64,000 nucleotides of DNA from an uncultured Bacteroidales bacterium (GTDB lineage Bacteria; Bacteroidota; Bacteroidia; Bacteroidales; Muribaculaceae), in NCBI GenBank assembly GCA_902777835.1, contig CACYVC010000012.1, positions 48,401-112,400 of the forward strand, in the 5' to 3' direction. Positions 43,435 through 52,344 of this stretch are shown here, in pieces. A program made the translations under genes and the position numbers. Position 1 is the stretch's first letter. Every line of letters begins with the position of its first letter. The notes under the pieces were generated by a model that saw only the letters and a program-made list of their open reading frames with translations, made no database searches and was not told the DNA's origin.

Positions 43435-43815
43435 ATGAACTGGACCGCACTTGCCACAATAGGTTTGCTCTTCGTGAGCAACATAGTAATGACATTTGCC
43501 TGGTATGGGCACCTAAAGTTGCAGCAGATGGGCGTAAGCACCAACTGGCCGCTTTTCGTTGTAATCCTCTTCTCCTGGGGCATTGCCCTATTTGAATATA
43601 TGTTTATGGTGCCTGCCAACCGCATCGGGTTTTCCGACAATGGTGGACCATTTTCATTAATGCAGCTCAAAGTCATTCAAGAAGCCATCACATTGACTGT
43701 GTTCACTGTGTTTGTGACCGTCTTCTTTAAGAACGAGCACCTCCACTGGAACCACTTTGTATCATTCATGCTTCTCATCATGGCAGTATATTTTGCTTTC
43801 ATGAAAGTTGAATGA
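43435..43815 (+). CDS. DUF486/DMT-superfamily membrane protein
   Basis: 126 residues, four transmembrane helices. The sequence 'SNIVMTFAWYGHLK..', 'NWPLFVVILFSWGIALFEYMFMVPANRIGF', 'FSLMQLKVIQEAITLTVFTVF' and 'HFVSFMLLIMAVYFAF' is the DUF486 pattern, related to small multidrug transporters. No known substrate. A TAACTTTG -7 element lies at 43372-43379. Confidence 0.9.
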   Translation: MNWTALATIGLLFVSNIVMTFAWYGHLKLQQMGVSTNWPLFVVILFSWGIALFEYMFMVPANRIGFSDNGGPFSLMQLKVIQEAITLTVFTVFVTVFFKNEHLHWNHFVSFMLLIMAVYFAFMKVE

Positions 43816-43921
43816 ACAAATGATACGCCAAAATATTAAATACTGTTAATTTCCAGCCTTTTCCCCTGCCATTTTTTACAAAAAACACATTTACGTCAAA
43901 AATGGCATCATATTTGCTATT

Positions 43922-44069
43922 GATTCTATAGAATACATATCTAGTATTCTGAAAAGAAAATAGCATCGTCGTGACGATGACTTATTTCATTGTTTAAGGT
44001 TTATGTTAATGGTATTAGAAGGTTAATTAGTTAAGCAATCCCCGACGTGATGTCGTGGATTTCTTTTTT
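43922..44069 (+). other. Intergenic stretch with three hairpins; possible small RNA
   Basis: The 430-nt gap between 43815 and 44247 has no convincing coding sequence. It contains a 7-bp inverted repeat at 43930-43950, a near-palindrome CATCGTC-GT-GACGATG at 43964-43979, and a 9-bp hairpin (one mismatch) at 44038-44060 followed by TTCTTTTTT, a good terminator. A weak -7-like CATATTTG sits at 43909-43916. Either a long 3' tail of the DUF486 mRNA or a separate small RNA. A second -7 element TACTTTTG at 44160-44167 probably serves the ABC transporter. Confidence 0.35.
44038..44069 (+). terminator. Rho-independent terminator
   Basis: ATCCCCGAC (44038-44046) / GTCGTGGAT (44052-44060), one mismatch, 5-nt loop, then TTCTTTTTT. 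Confidence 0.65.
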
Positions 44070-44246
44070 GCAGAGGGACAAGCAAAAAAAGAAGCAACAA
44101 AGCGACACAACTTCTTATAAAAATACTTAAATAATGAATGCCGATTGAGAGGAAATCGCTACTTTTGCAAGTTACTTTCGCCACAGTTGTTCCCATTAGT
44201 GGAACAATTCCATAGGCGAATTAACAACCACCTAAGTATCAACAAA

Positions 44247-44891
44247 ATGAACACTATCACACTTCACAACACACTTCCGGCAGTGTTTGCTGGCCGTGAA
44301 GATACTGGCAGCGAAATATGGCTTCGCGACGTGACATTTGAGCGCGGTAAGAAATATCTCATCAGCGCCGAGAGTGGCACTGGAAAGTCGTCACTATGCA
44401 GCTACATCTATGGTTACCGCATTGACTATAGCGGAACTTTCGCCTTTGACGGCCGCGACATAAAGCAACTGAGCGTGGCAGAGTGGTGCAAGGTTCGCAC
44501 CCATCATATCGCCTACCTAGCACAGGAGATGCGCCTGTTCCCCGAACTCACTGCAATGGAAAACATCATGCTCAAGAACAGCATCACTAACTTCAAGACA
44601 CATGAAGAAATTGTGGCAATGATGGAACGCCTAGGCATTGTAGAAAAAGTTGATAGTCCAGTAGCAAAGCTCTCGATAGGTCAGCAACAGCGTGTGGCGA
44701 TAATCCGCACCCTGTGCCAGCCTTGCGACTTTATCATGCTCGACGAGCCAGTGAGCCACCTTGACGAGACCAACAACCGCATAGTTGCCGAGATGGTGAC
44801 CTCCGAGGCTATGCGTCAAGGTGCTGGCATCATATCAACCTCGGTGGGCAACAATGTGAAAATCAATGTCGATAAAGAATTCAAACTATGA
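44247..44891 (+). CDS. Divergent ABC transporter ATP-binding protein
   Basis: 214 residues. Walker A SAESGTGKSS, Q-loop 'IAYLAQEMRLFPELTAMENI', signature LSIGQQQR (Gly-to-Ile change from LSGGQ), Walker B FIMLDEPVSHLDE. The switch region reads 'GIISTSVGNN', so the usual H-loop His is absent. Closest to the MacB/LolD-type class, consistent with the FtsX-like permease that follows with an ATGA overlap. I use the ATG at 44247 because the upstream in-frame extension lies across the -7 element. Confidence 0.85.
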   Translation: MNTITLHNTLPAVFAGREDTGSEIWLRDVTFERGKKYLISAESGTGKSSLCSYIYGYRIDYSGTFAFDGRDIKQLSVAEWCKVRTHHIAYLAQEMRLFPELTAMENIMLKNSITNFKTHEEIVAMMERLGIVEKVDSPVAKLSIGQQQRVAIIRTLCQPCDFIMLDEPVSHLDETNNRIVAEMVTSEAMRQGAGIISTSVGNNVKINVDKEFKL

Positions 44892-46120
44892 GCAAGAAAG
44901 ATATAAATAATACTGATTACAGCAGCCGCGGACTGATGTGGAAGTTGCTGCGCAAGCACATCAGCAAGTCGCAGCTCATCGGTTTTTCGCTCGCCAGTTT
45001 AGTGGGACTTACAATTGTGATACTTGCTGTGCAGTTCCATCAAGACGTGAAGCCTCTTTTTAAAGATGAAGACAGTTTTTTGCGTAAAGACTATATCATC
45101 ATCACCCGCGAGGTGTCAACTGCATCCACAGTGCTGCAAGGAAGCAATGAGTTCTCTACTAGCGACATAGAGGACATTGAGGCCCAGCCTTGGTGCCGAC
45201 AGGTGGGTAAATTCTCGAGCAACGACTACAGCGTTGAGGCCATTATAAGCGTGAGTGGACAAGGCATGCGCACAATGATGTTCTTTGAATCCTTGCCCGA
45301 CGAGTTCCTAGATGTAACCGACAAAAACTGGAAATTTGACCCCAATAATCCTAAGATTCCTGTAATCATCTCAAGAGATTATCTCACACTCTACAACTTT
45401 GGATTTGCACCCAGTCAAGGTCTGCCACAGGCTAGCGAACTGGCGGTTTCTAAGGCGGTGAATCTACAATTCACCCTTCGTGGCAATGGTGAAATTCAGA
45501 CTTTTGAAGGTACCTTGGTAGGATTCTCGTCACGTCTAAACACCATTGTTGTGCCCGAGGACTTCATGAAGTGGAGCAACGAAAAATTTGGTAACAGCGC
45601 TGAGCGAAACCCTTCAAGACTCATTGTTGAGGTTAACAGCCCTGGTGACGAAAGAATAGGCAAATATTTCTCGGAACATGGATATCAGGTCGCTGGCGAC
45701 AAGATGAATCAAAGCAAGGCACAAGGCTTCCTTAATATTATCGTGAGCATCGTCATCATTGTGGGCGTCATCATTAGTGTTCTGGCGTTCTTTATCCTTA
45801 TGCTGAGCATCTACCTGCTTCTGCAGAAGAACACAAAGAAATTGCAAGACCTACTGGTGCTGGGTTACTCTCCCGACCAGGTGTCACGCACCTACATCAA
45901 CATGGTGATCTACATCAACTGCGCTGTGATGGTAGTCTCGGTGATTCTCATGCTGCTGATGCGAGCCTATTACCTCCCTATGCTTAATGCGATGGACGTG
46001 AAAGGTGGCTCAATAATCATTGCACTAATAGTGGCTGTAATTATCATGTCACTCATTTCGTTAGGCAACATCTTGGCAATAAAGCGCAAAATTAAAGATT
46101 TGTGGATTCAAAGTTCGTAG
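44888..46120 (+). CDS. FtsX-like ABC transporter permease
   Basis: 410 residues. One transmembrane helix near 34-53, a large periplasmic domain (about 55-280), then three helices (about 282-312, 340-362, 376-400) as in FtsX/MacB-type permeases. Paired with the ATPase just upstream (4-nt overlap). Such type VII ABC systems do mechanical work in the periplasm or extract lipoproteins rather than transport through the membrane; the actual client is unknown. The last three codons and stop (AGT TCG TAG) already belong to a heptad repeat. Confidence 0.85.
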   Translation: MSKKDINNTDYSSRGLMWKLLRKHISKSQLIGFSLASLVGLTIVILAVQFHQDVKPLFKDEDSFLRKDYIIITREVSTASTVLQGSNEFSTSDIEDIEAQPWCRQVGKFSSNDYSVEAIISVSGQGMRTMMFFESLPDEFLDVTDKNWKFDPNNPKIPVIISRDYLTLYNFGFAPSQGLPQASELAVSKAVNLQFTLRGNGEIQTFEGTLVGFSSRLNTIVVPEDFMKWSNEKFGNSAERNPSRLIVEVNSPGDERIGKYFSEHGYQVAGDKMNQSKAQGFLNIIVSIVIIVGVIISVLAFFILMLSIYLLLQKNTKKLQDLLVLGYSPDQVSRTYINMVIYINCAVMVVSVILMLLMRAYYLPMLNAMDVKGGSIIIALIVAVIIMSLISLGNILAIKRKIKDLWIQSS

Positions 46121-46153
46121 TTCACAGTTTAGAGTTAAAAGTTCAGAGTTTTA
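46112..46153. repeat. Heptad-phased tandem repeat (AGTT class) overlapping a stop codon
   Basis: Six in-register 7-nt units (AGTTCGT, AGTTCAC, AGTTTAG and others). The permease stop TAG at 46118-46120 lies inside the repeat. Confidence 0.8.
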
Positions 46154-46202
46154 GTATTTTTCGAAGAAAAATTCACTTAACAATTACTACTTAAGATAAA
46201 TC

Positions 46203-46976
46203 ATGACAAAAATAATTGCTTTAGCCAATCAAAAGGGCGGCGTTGGGAAAACCACAACCGCCATCAATCTGGCAGCATCATTGGCACGATGCGACAAAAA
46301 GGTGTTGCTCATCGATGCCGACCCACAGGCCAATGCAACTTCGGGACTAGGCATTGACCCAAAACAACTGCAAGCCTCCATATATGAATGTCTTGTCGAT
46401 GAATATCCTATCGAGAGCGCAGTGGTGCCTTCGTGCGTAGAAGGACTTGACGTGCTTGGTTCTATCATCGACCTTGTGGGTGCTGAGCTTGAGCTTATCA
46501 AAAAGCCCAACCGCGAGAAAGTGATGACGCGCATCCTCAAGAGCGTGAGCGACCGCTATGACTACATCCTCATCGACTGCAGTCCCTCACTGGGTCTGAT
46601 TACAGTCAACGCACTCACGGCAGCCAACAGCGTGATCATACCTGTCCAGGCCGAGTATTTCGCCCTTGAGGGCATCAGCAAGTTGCTCAACACAGTGCGC
46701 ATCATCAAGTCGAAACTCAACACAGGCCTTCACATCGAGGGTTTTCTGCTCACCATGTATGACGCACGCTTAAGGCTGGCCAACCAAATCTATGAGGAAC
46801 TTAAATCACACTTTGGAGACATGGTATTCACCACCGTGATACCCCGCAACACAAAGCTCAGCGAGGCACCAAGTCACGGCCTGCCTGCCATTCTCTACGA
46901 TCCCCAGAGCCGTGGCGCCATCAGCCACCTAATGCTTGCTAAAGAACTCATTGAGAGAGACACTAAAAAAACATAA
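46203..46976 (+). CDS. parA: Chromosome partitioning ATPase ParA
   Basis: 257 residues, Soj type without N-terminal HTH. Deviant Walker A '[18 protein letters not shown]' near residue 10-16, Walker A' '[17 protein letters not shown]', Walker B '[19 protein letters not shown]' and '[17 protein letters not shown]'. Drives segregation of ParB-parS complexes. Unusually no parB follows: a terminator comes 35 nt after the stop and the next gene is convergent. Confidence 0.95.
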   Translation: MTKIIALANQKGGVGKTTTAINLAASLARCDKKVLLIDADPQANATSGLGIDPKQLQASIYECLVDEYPIESAVVPSCVEGLDVLGSIIDLVGAELELIKKPNREKVMTRILKSVSDRYDYILIDCSPSLGLITVNALTAANSVIIPVQAEYFALEGISKLLNTVRIIKSKLNTGLHIEGFLLTMYDARLRLANQIYEELKSHFGDMVFTTVIPRNTKLSEAPSHGLPAILYDPQSRGAISHLMLAKELIERDTKKT

Positions 46977-47010
46977 GCAGCGGACTGATAATCACTTTTT
47001 TCAAGACATA

Positions 47011-47048
47011 AAAAAACGATGACAAACATTGCTTTGTCATCGTTTTTT
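47011..47048. terminator. Bidirectional terminator between parA and the YitT gene
   Basis: Perfect 16-bp inverted repeat: AAAAAACGATGACAAA (47011-47026) / TTTGTCATCGTTTTTT (47033-47048) with a 6-nt loop. A and T runs on both sides let it work for both convergent genes. Confidence 0.92.
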
Positions 47049-47069
47049 ATCATTTAAACTCAAATTCTG

Positions 47070-48020
47070 TCACTCTTGTGGCAAGCGACGGAAACCTTGT
47101 CCCAGAATTTCAGAACTTTCCATGATGTTTACAAAAGCTTTAGGATCGATGCGATAAAGAACCGAACGCAGCTTAATCATGTCGGCACGGTCAAGGGTGA
47201 CATAAACCATCTTGCGCTCGTTGCCCTTGTAGAGTCCGCTACCGGTGATGCAAGTGCCACCACGCTTGAGGTTGTTGATGATAAAGTCACGCACTGGCTC
47301 GGGGTTATCGGTGATGATGAACATTGTCTTGTAACTCTTCATACCATCAACCACAAGGTCAATCACCTTGCCCTCAATAAAGATGATAATCACCGAATAA
47401 ATTGGCAGGCGGATGTCACCAAATGCAATGAGTGTGCTCAAGGTGATGATGCCATCAACAATCATAACGAGGGTTCCTAGCGAAATTTTGGTGTATTTGT
47501 GCAGAATCATCGAAATGATGTCACTGCCACCGCTAGTAGCGCCCGAACGGAAAATGAGACCTATTGCCAAACCATAAATAATACCAGCAACAACAGTATT
47601 AAGGAAATAGTCGGGGGCAAACCAGCCTCCGTTGTGAGGTATCTCCACCATCGACGCGCCAGCTTGATTAACAATCTCGCCATCGTGAATCACTGGGTTG
47701 TAGCCCCACCAGCTCTCAAGGATAAAGGTGAACACAAAAATCAAAGCAGTTGAGACGATGGTCTTCACACCAAACTTGGGTCCGAGAATCCATGTGCCAA
47801 TGATGAGAAGTGGCACATCCATACAGAGGGCATAAAGCGAAATCTTCCAGGGCCACAGAGTGTTGAACACGTTACTGAGACCATAGGTGCCACCAGGAGC
47901 CATCAGATATGGGTTAACAAACATCACATCGCCAATGGCAAACAGAGCGCTGCCTACAATAAGCAAAAAATAGGCAAGTATCTCACGTTTAAGCTTTTTC
48001 TTGTTGTCGAGAGTAAGCAT
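47070..48020 (-). CDS. YitT family membrane protein (DUF161/DUF2179)
   Basis: 316 residues: five to six transmembrane helices (about 12-200) with 'DVMFVNPYLMAPGGTYGLSNVF' and 'GLAIGLIFRSGATSGGSDIISMILHKYTKISLG', then a cytoplasmic DUF2179 domain (about 235-300, 'TCITGSGLYKGNERKMVYVTLDR'). Transport or signalling role unknown. TACCTTTG -7 element at 48071-48078 on the minus strand. Confidence 0.92.
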   Translation of the reverse strand: MLTLDNKKKLKREILAYFLLIVGSALFAIGDVMFVNPYLMAPGGTYGLSNVFNTLWPWKISLYALCMDVPLLIIGTWILGPKFGVKTIVSTALIFVFTFILESWWGYNPVIHDGEIVNQAGASMVEIPHNGGWFAPDYFLNTVVAGIIYGLAIGLIFRSGATSGGSDIISMILHKYTKISLGTLVMIVDGIITLSTLIAFGDIRLPIYSVIIIFIEGKVIDLVVDGMKSYKTMFIITDNPEPVRDFIINNLKRGGTCITGSGLYKGNERKMVYVTLDRADMIKLRSVLYRIDPKAFVNIMESSEILGQGFRRLPQE

Positions 48021-48242
48021 TATGAATTGTTTTTACTTGTAAATAATATCATTTGTCTTAAAATCGGGCGCAAAGGTAGTGAAAAGTTTTCAGATTTAAG
48101 AAATCCGAAATCAGATTTTACACTTTAAACTTTGTTTTGGTCATTTTTGGCAAATCAACTCCAAAAAACTAACGGCTAAAATCTAATTACTAAAAACTTT
48201 TCATTATCTTTGCGGTTTAATAGATTCACCTCTCAAAGATAA

Positions 48243-48629
48243 ATGATAATAATCCGCACCAAATATCTGCCGCCATCACGCAATTACTCTGCCATTAATC
48301 TGTTTGGCGTGTTTTTTGTGCATCCCGATGTGAAGGTTGATAAGCGCCTTATCAACCATGAGAGCATCCACACGGCACAGATGCGCGAGCTGCTCTACTT
48401 GCCGTTCTATATCATTTATCTCATTGAGTGGTTCATCAGGCTGTTTTTAAAGGGCAACGCCTATTTTAACATCAGTTTTGAACGCGAAGCCTATAAGAAT
48501 GAGAGCAATCACGACTACCTCGAGCAGCGCAAGCACTACTCATGGATAAAATACATGCGCAAGAAAAAGGGCACAAAGAGGCCAAAACCGAGAAAAAGAT
48601 TCCGTAGATATTTGAATAAAAAGTATTAG
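48243..48629 (+). CDS. Small HExxH-containing protein
   Basis: 128 residues. 'LINHESIHTAQMRELLYLPFYIIYLIEWFIRLF' contains HESIH (an HExxH zinc-protease-type motif) running into a hydrophobic helix, and 'FEREAYKNE' about 35 residues later could provide a third Glu ligand. The C-terminus is very basic (KKKGTKRPKPRKRFRR). Recurrent in Bacteroidota in my memory, but I know no characterised member; protease activity is only a suggestion. Starts 5 nt before no other gene and ends 5 nt before the HD gene. A TATCTTTG -7 element lies at 48205-48212. Confidence 0.7.
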   Translation: MIIIRTKYLPPSRNYSAINLFGVFFVHPDVKVDKRLINHESIHTAQMRELLYLPFYIIYLIEWFIRLFLKGNAYFNISFEREAYKNESNHDYLEQRKHYSWIKYMRKKKGTKRPKPRKRFRRYLNKKY

Positions 48630-48634
48630 CATAT

Positions 48635-49255
48635 ATGGATAAACATGATATTGAAAACTATAAAGCCGAATTCATAGACCTGCTTAAATCAACAGGTCGT
48701 GAGGGCATTGACGACCTCATTGAGATGCTCGACGAAGGCAAGTTACACTTCTTCACCGCACCAGCAAGCGTGAACCACCACCTCAATAGCGACGGAGGGT
48801 TGCTTGTGCACTCGCTCAACACCTGCAAGGCAGGACTCAAACTACGAGAGATGGTCATCGCCATGAAACCAGAGCTAGAAGACCAGCTTAACCGCGACAG
48901 CGTGATTGTTGCCACTTTGCTGCACGACATCTGCAAGGCTGACATCTACTCACCAGCTATTAAGAAGCAACGAGGCGCCGATGGCATTTGGCGTGAGGTG
49001 CACAGCTATGAGGTGAGCTACCGCAACTTCCCGATGGGGCATGGCGAAAAATCGGCTATGCTAGCACTGATGAGCGGCTTTGAGATCTATGACGATGAAC
49101 TGCTTGCCATTCGTTGGCACATGGCCGCGTGGGACCTTCCCATGCAAAGCGTGGAACTTACTAGATGCCTTAGCACGGCCCGCGACGAGCATCCTTTGTG
49201 CTCACTAGTAAACCTAGCCGACGGCATCGCCGCCAACCTACTTGAGTGGGAGTAG
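48635..49255 (+). CDS. HD-domain phosphohydrolase-like protein
   Basis: 206 residues. Metal-site pattern 'GGLLVHSLNTCKAGLK' (His), 'VATLLHDICKADIY' (HD), 'FPMGHGEKSAMLAL' (His) and 'AIRWHMAAWD' (His), as in small HD hydrolases. Probably acts on a nucleotide or second messenger; unresolved. Translationally close to the preceding HExxH gene. Confidence 0.82.
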   Translation: MDKHDIENYKAEFIDLLKSTGREGIDDLIEMLDEGKLHFFTAPASVNHHLNSDGGLLVHSLNTCKAGLKLREMVIAMKPELEDQLNRDSVIVATLLHDICKADIYSPAIKKQRGADGIWREVHSYEVSYRNFPMGHGEKSAMLALMSGFEIYDDELLAIRWHMAAWDLPMQSVELTRCLSTARDEHPLCSLVNLADGIAANLLEWE

Positions 49256-49270
49256 TTTATGCATTCAGAA

Positions 49271-49312
49271 TAACTCAAAACTGATAACTGACAACTGATA
49301 ACTGACAACTAA
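49271..49312. repeat. Heptad-phased tandem repeat (AACT class) ending at a start codon
   Basis: Six in-register units (TAACTCA, AAACTGA, TAACTGA, CAACTGA ...) whose last base is directly followed by the ATG of the PBP4 gene at 49313, so the repeat supplies the whole ribosome-binding region. Confidence 0.85.
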
Positions 49313-50737
49313 ATGAAACTACGATTTATAATCACATTACTGCTGCTTGCGGCTATTGGCAACACTTTACAAGCCAGAGAAATAACCGCGCAACGCACCC
49401 AAAAGGCTATAGACCGTTTTGTCGATGATTCCCTCATGCGACACGCCTCCGTGGGAGTTATAGTCACCGATATCAAGAGTGGCAAAATGCTAGGTGGACG
49501 CAACATCAATTTGGCATGCATCACAGCATCGACGATGAAGACCGTCACATCGTCGGCAGCGCTCGAGCTGCTGGGCGCCGATTTCACCTTCGACACTCCC
49601 GTATATCTTGACGGAGAGATTCACGGCAACACCCTGCGTGGCAACCTCGTGGTGGTGGGCCGAGGCGACCCAACTCTAGGCTCAGTATATTTCAAGGATA
49701 ACCTCGACATCGTTCACGAAGTAGTCGGGGCCCTCAACAAGCAAGGCATCACCACCATTGAGGGCAAAGTGATTGTGGACAACAGCCTATACTACTACCC
49801 CCCCTTCAACGGCGACTGGTGCGCCGACGACCTTGCGTGGGACTTCGGCATGGGACTACACGCCCTCAACTACTGTGACAACCGCATGAAGCTCGTGTTC
49901 ACCGGCAAGGGTGACGGCACAGCTACTAATGCCCACTTTGAGCCCAACGTGCCAGGCGTGCAAATCATCAACCACATGCGTCCGGGCAACAAGGATAATG
50001 TGGTAGTGCTGCTCGAATATGCTAACCCAGCAATAGTTCTCACAGGCACCGCTGCCGACACCACCTACTATTTTGATGTGGCAAATCCCACTCCTGATGC
50101 CCTGCTAGCCGACAGCCTGAGCCGCACTCTCGCCACTTCGGGCATAAAACTTGGCAACAGGGCGTTTGCTCACAGCGATCACCGCTGGTTACTCCTGACA
50201 CACAAATCGCCCATTCTATCTGACATCATCGCCTCGCTCCTTGAGCGTAGCGATAACCTGTTCACCGAGGGCCTGCTCAAAGCCATCGCCGTTAACAGTC
50301 ATCGCGAGCCCACAGCGGCACAGGGCGTAGAGGTTATTGACAGCCTGTTCACGGCACGCGGCATCGATGCATCGGGCAAATTCCAATATGACGGCAGTGG
50401 CCTTGCACGCAACAACAAGGCTCCTGTCAAGTTCTTTGCCGACATACTTTCCTACATGAGCGACCGCCGTTTTGGTTCTCATCAACTGCGACTTATTGAC
50501 CTGATGACGCGACTCGGCATCAACGCTAAGATAGGCACACAGATTCCAGCCTCGTCAATTAGCGGCATGATAGCGTCGAAATCGGGCTCCATGCGCGATG
50601 TGCAGTGCTACGTGGGCTACTTCCCTGCCGATAATCCGCAATATGCCTGGGCAGTGCTTGTCAACAACTGGCACGGCAGCCGCCCTAACCTCAAAGAGAT
50701 GATTGACCGCCTCTTGTTAGGAATTTTTGCTCCTTAG
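49313..50737 (+). CDS. dacB: D-alanyl-D-alanine carboxypeptidase/endopeptidase PBP4
   Basis: 474 residues, S13 family. Signal peptide at 1-20. Catalytic motifs: STMK (SxxK, near residue 64), RSDN (SxN, near 306) and SKSGS (KTG-type, near 422). The insert domain between the first two motifs is typical of PBP4. Cleaves D-Ala from peptidoglycan stem peptides or the cross-links, in the periplasm. No Shine-Dalgarno; the start abuts a heptad repeat. Confidence 0.95.
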   Translation: MKLRFIITLLLLAAIGNTLQAREITAQRTQKAIDRFVDDSLMRHASVGVIVTDIKSGKMLGGRNINLACITASTMKTVTSSAALELLGADFTFDTPVYLDGEIHGNTLRGNLVVVGRGDPTLGSVYFKDNLDIVHEVVGALNKQGITTIEGKVIVDNSLYYYPPFNGDWCADDLAWDFGMGLHALNYCDNRMKLVFTGKGDGTATNAHFEPNVPGVQIINHMRPGNKDNVVVLLEYANPAIVLTGTAADTTYYFDVANPTPDALLADSLSRTLATSGIKLGNRAFAHSDHRWLLLTHKSPILSDIIASLLERSDNLFTEGLLKAIAVNSHREPTAAQGVEVIDSLFTARGIDASGKFQYDGSGLARNNKAPVKFFADILSYMSDRRFGSHQLRLIDLMTRLGINAKIGTQIPASSISGMIASKSGSMRDVQCYVGYFPADNPQYAWAVLVNNWHGSRPNLKEMIDRLLLGIFAP

Positions 50738-50768
50738 TATAAACTATAACACAGACAGTAAAATAAAT

Positions 50769-51374
50769 ATGAACACTACCATCGACCAATTGCTCTCCAA
50801 CGTGTATGAGCTTGAAGGACTGTTGCTGGTAATGCAACGCCACAACTACGAAGTCCCACAAGTGGTAATCGACAGGTTCAAAGAAAAAGCCAAAGAGATA
50901 GCTGCTGAGGCTAGCTTTCTTGACAACTTTGCCAAGAAAACCGACACTCCTCAGCCAGAGCCTCTGCCTCCCACTTTTGTTCCTCCCACCGAACAGCCAC
51001 CTGTTGAGCCCACACCTGTAGCGCCATCTGCCACAAAAGTGCAAGAACCATTTGAAAAGACTGTCGTAGAGCCAGAACCCACACCCAAGCCAGTTGCCGA
51101 GTCAAAACCCATAGTGAAGGTAGAGCCCCCTGTTGCACCTAAAAACCCAACATCGCTCGACATCACTTCGGCATTCTCTATCAACGACCGCTTCTTGTTC
51201 CAGCGTGAACTCTTCGACGGAGACAAGCAGAAGTATGCCGACGCAATCGCTGTGATGCAGCGCCTAGCCAACATCGACAAGATTAAGGATTTTATCAACG
51301 ACGTTCTTGGTTTAGACCGCAGCAACGAAGTAGTGAAAGAGTTTGTGCGACTCATCGAATTAAGTTTTAAGTGA
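50769..51374 (+). CDS. Conserved hypothetical protein with Pro-rich linker
   Basis: 201 residues starting MNTTIDQLLSNVYELEGLL. An N-terminal helical part (1-60), a Pro/Val/Glu-rich linker (about 65-135) and a C-terminal domain 'ITSAFSINDRFLFQRELFDGDKQKYADAI...' that I recognise from Bacteroidales hypothetical proteins. No signal peptide, so cytoplasmic. Function unknown. ATG at 50769 is preferred over one overlapping the PBP4 end. Confidence 0.75.
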   Translation: MNTTIDQLLSNVYELEGLLLVMQRHNYEVPQVVIDRFKEKAKEIAAEASFLDNFAKKTDTPQPEPLPPTFVPPTEQPPVEPTPVAPSATKVQEPFEKTVVEPEPTPKPVAESKPIVKVEPPVAPKNPTSLDITSAFSINDRFLFQRELFDGDKQKYADAIAVMQRLANIDKIKDFINDVLGLDRSNEVVKEFVRLIELSFK

Positions 51375-51393
51375 GCCACTGCAGTACATGTAA

Positions 51394-51477
51394 CGAGAAT
51401 CGAAGATCGGGGATCGGAGTTTGAGGATCGAGGATCGGAGGTCGTTTTTCGTTTATCGTTTTTCGTTTATCGAAGAC
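51394..51477. repeat. Heptad-phased tandem repeat, twelve units (CGA class)
   Basis: Twelve consecutive 7-nt units that nearly all start CG (CGAGAAT, CGAAGAT, CGGAGGT, CGTTTTT, CGTTTAT ...). A different sequence class from AGTT but the same 7-nt period. Confidence 0.85.
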
Positions 51478-51506
51478 AGTGAATTGAGTAGAGGCATTAC
51501 AATCTC

Positions 51507-51590
51507 TTAACTCTGAACTCATAACTCATAACTCAAAACTGACAACTCACAACTGATAACTGACAACTCACAACTGATAACTGATAACGG
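51507..51590. repeat. Heptad-phased tandem repeat, twelve units (AACT class)
   Basis: Twelve in-register units such as ATAACTC, ACAACTG and ATAACTG, ending 7 nt before the rsmI ATG at 51598. Confidence 0.88.
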
Positions 51591-51597
51591 ACATATC

Positions 51598-52344
51598 ATG
51601 GCAGGAAAATTATATATGGTGCCTACGCCAGTGGGAAATCTCGACGACATGACGATGCGCGCGGTGAAAGTGCTTAACGATGTTGCACTAATACTTGCTG
51701 AGGACACACGCACCAGCGCCGTGTTGATGAAGCATTATGGCATAACCACTCCAATGCGCAGTCATCACAAGTTTAACGAGCACGAGACCACAATCGCAAT
51801 CATTGAAAGACTTGAGGCAGGAGACGACATCGCCCTCATCACCGATGCCGGCACACCAGGCATCAGCGATCCAGGTTTCATGCTCTCGAGAGAGTGCCGC
51901 CGCAACGGCATCGTAGTAGAGACGCTACCTGGAGCAACAGCCTTTGTGCCAGCACTCGTTAACTCGGGGTTGCCCTGCGACAGATTTGTCTTCGAGGGTT
52001 TTCTGCCAGTAAAGAAAGGCAGGGCAACACGCCTCGAAACTCTTGCGGAGGAGCAGCGCACCATAATCTTCTACGAGTCACCCACTCGTCTTGTGAAGAC
52101 TCTGCAGCAGTTGGCCGAGGCCTTTGGTGGAGACCGAGAGGCGTCGGTGTGCCGCGAGATTTCCAAACTCCACGACACCACTCACCACGGCACCCTCAGT
52201 GAACTCTATGAGCATTTCTCGCATGAGGCGCCACGTGGCGAGATTGTGATAGTGGTTGCAGGCAAAGAGAGCGAGACTCACACTAAAGTTGATAAATATG
52301 CTAAGTTCAAGAACAAATACAGCCAGCACGATGAGAACGCTTAG
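51598..52344 (+). CDS. rsmI: 16S rRNA 2'-O-ribose C1402 methyltransferase
   Basis: 248 residues, tetrapyrrole-methylase fold. 'MVPTPVGNLDDMTMRAVKVLNDV', 'AEDTRTSAVLMKHYGI', 'LITDAGTPGISDPGF', 'LPGATAFVPALVNSGLP', 'FEGFLP.KKG' and 'REISKLHDTTHHGTLSEL' are in the RsmI order. Methylates 16S rRNA to sharpen decoding. Its last 14 nt overlap the next gene. Confidence 0.96.
   Translation: MAGKLYMVPTPVGNLDDMTMRAVKVLNDVALILAEDTRTSAVLMKHYGITTPMRSHHKFNEHETTIAIIERLEAGDDIALITDAGTPGISDPGFMLSRECRRNGIVVETLPGATAFVPALVNSGLPCDRFVFEGFLPVKKGRATRLETLAEEQRTIIFYESPTRLVKTLQQLAEAFGGDREASVCREISKLHDTTHHGTLSELYEHFSHEAPRGEIVIVVAGKESETHTKVDKYAKFKNKYSQHDENA

Noticed and set aside
51394-51590. Possible CRISPR array
   Set aside because: Units are only 7 nt, degenerate and without spacers; no cas gene in the window.
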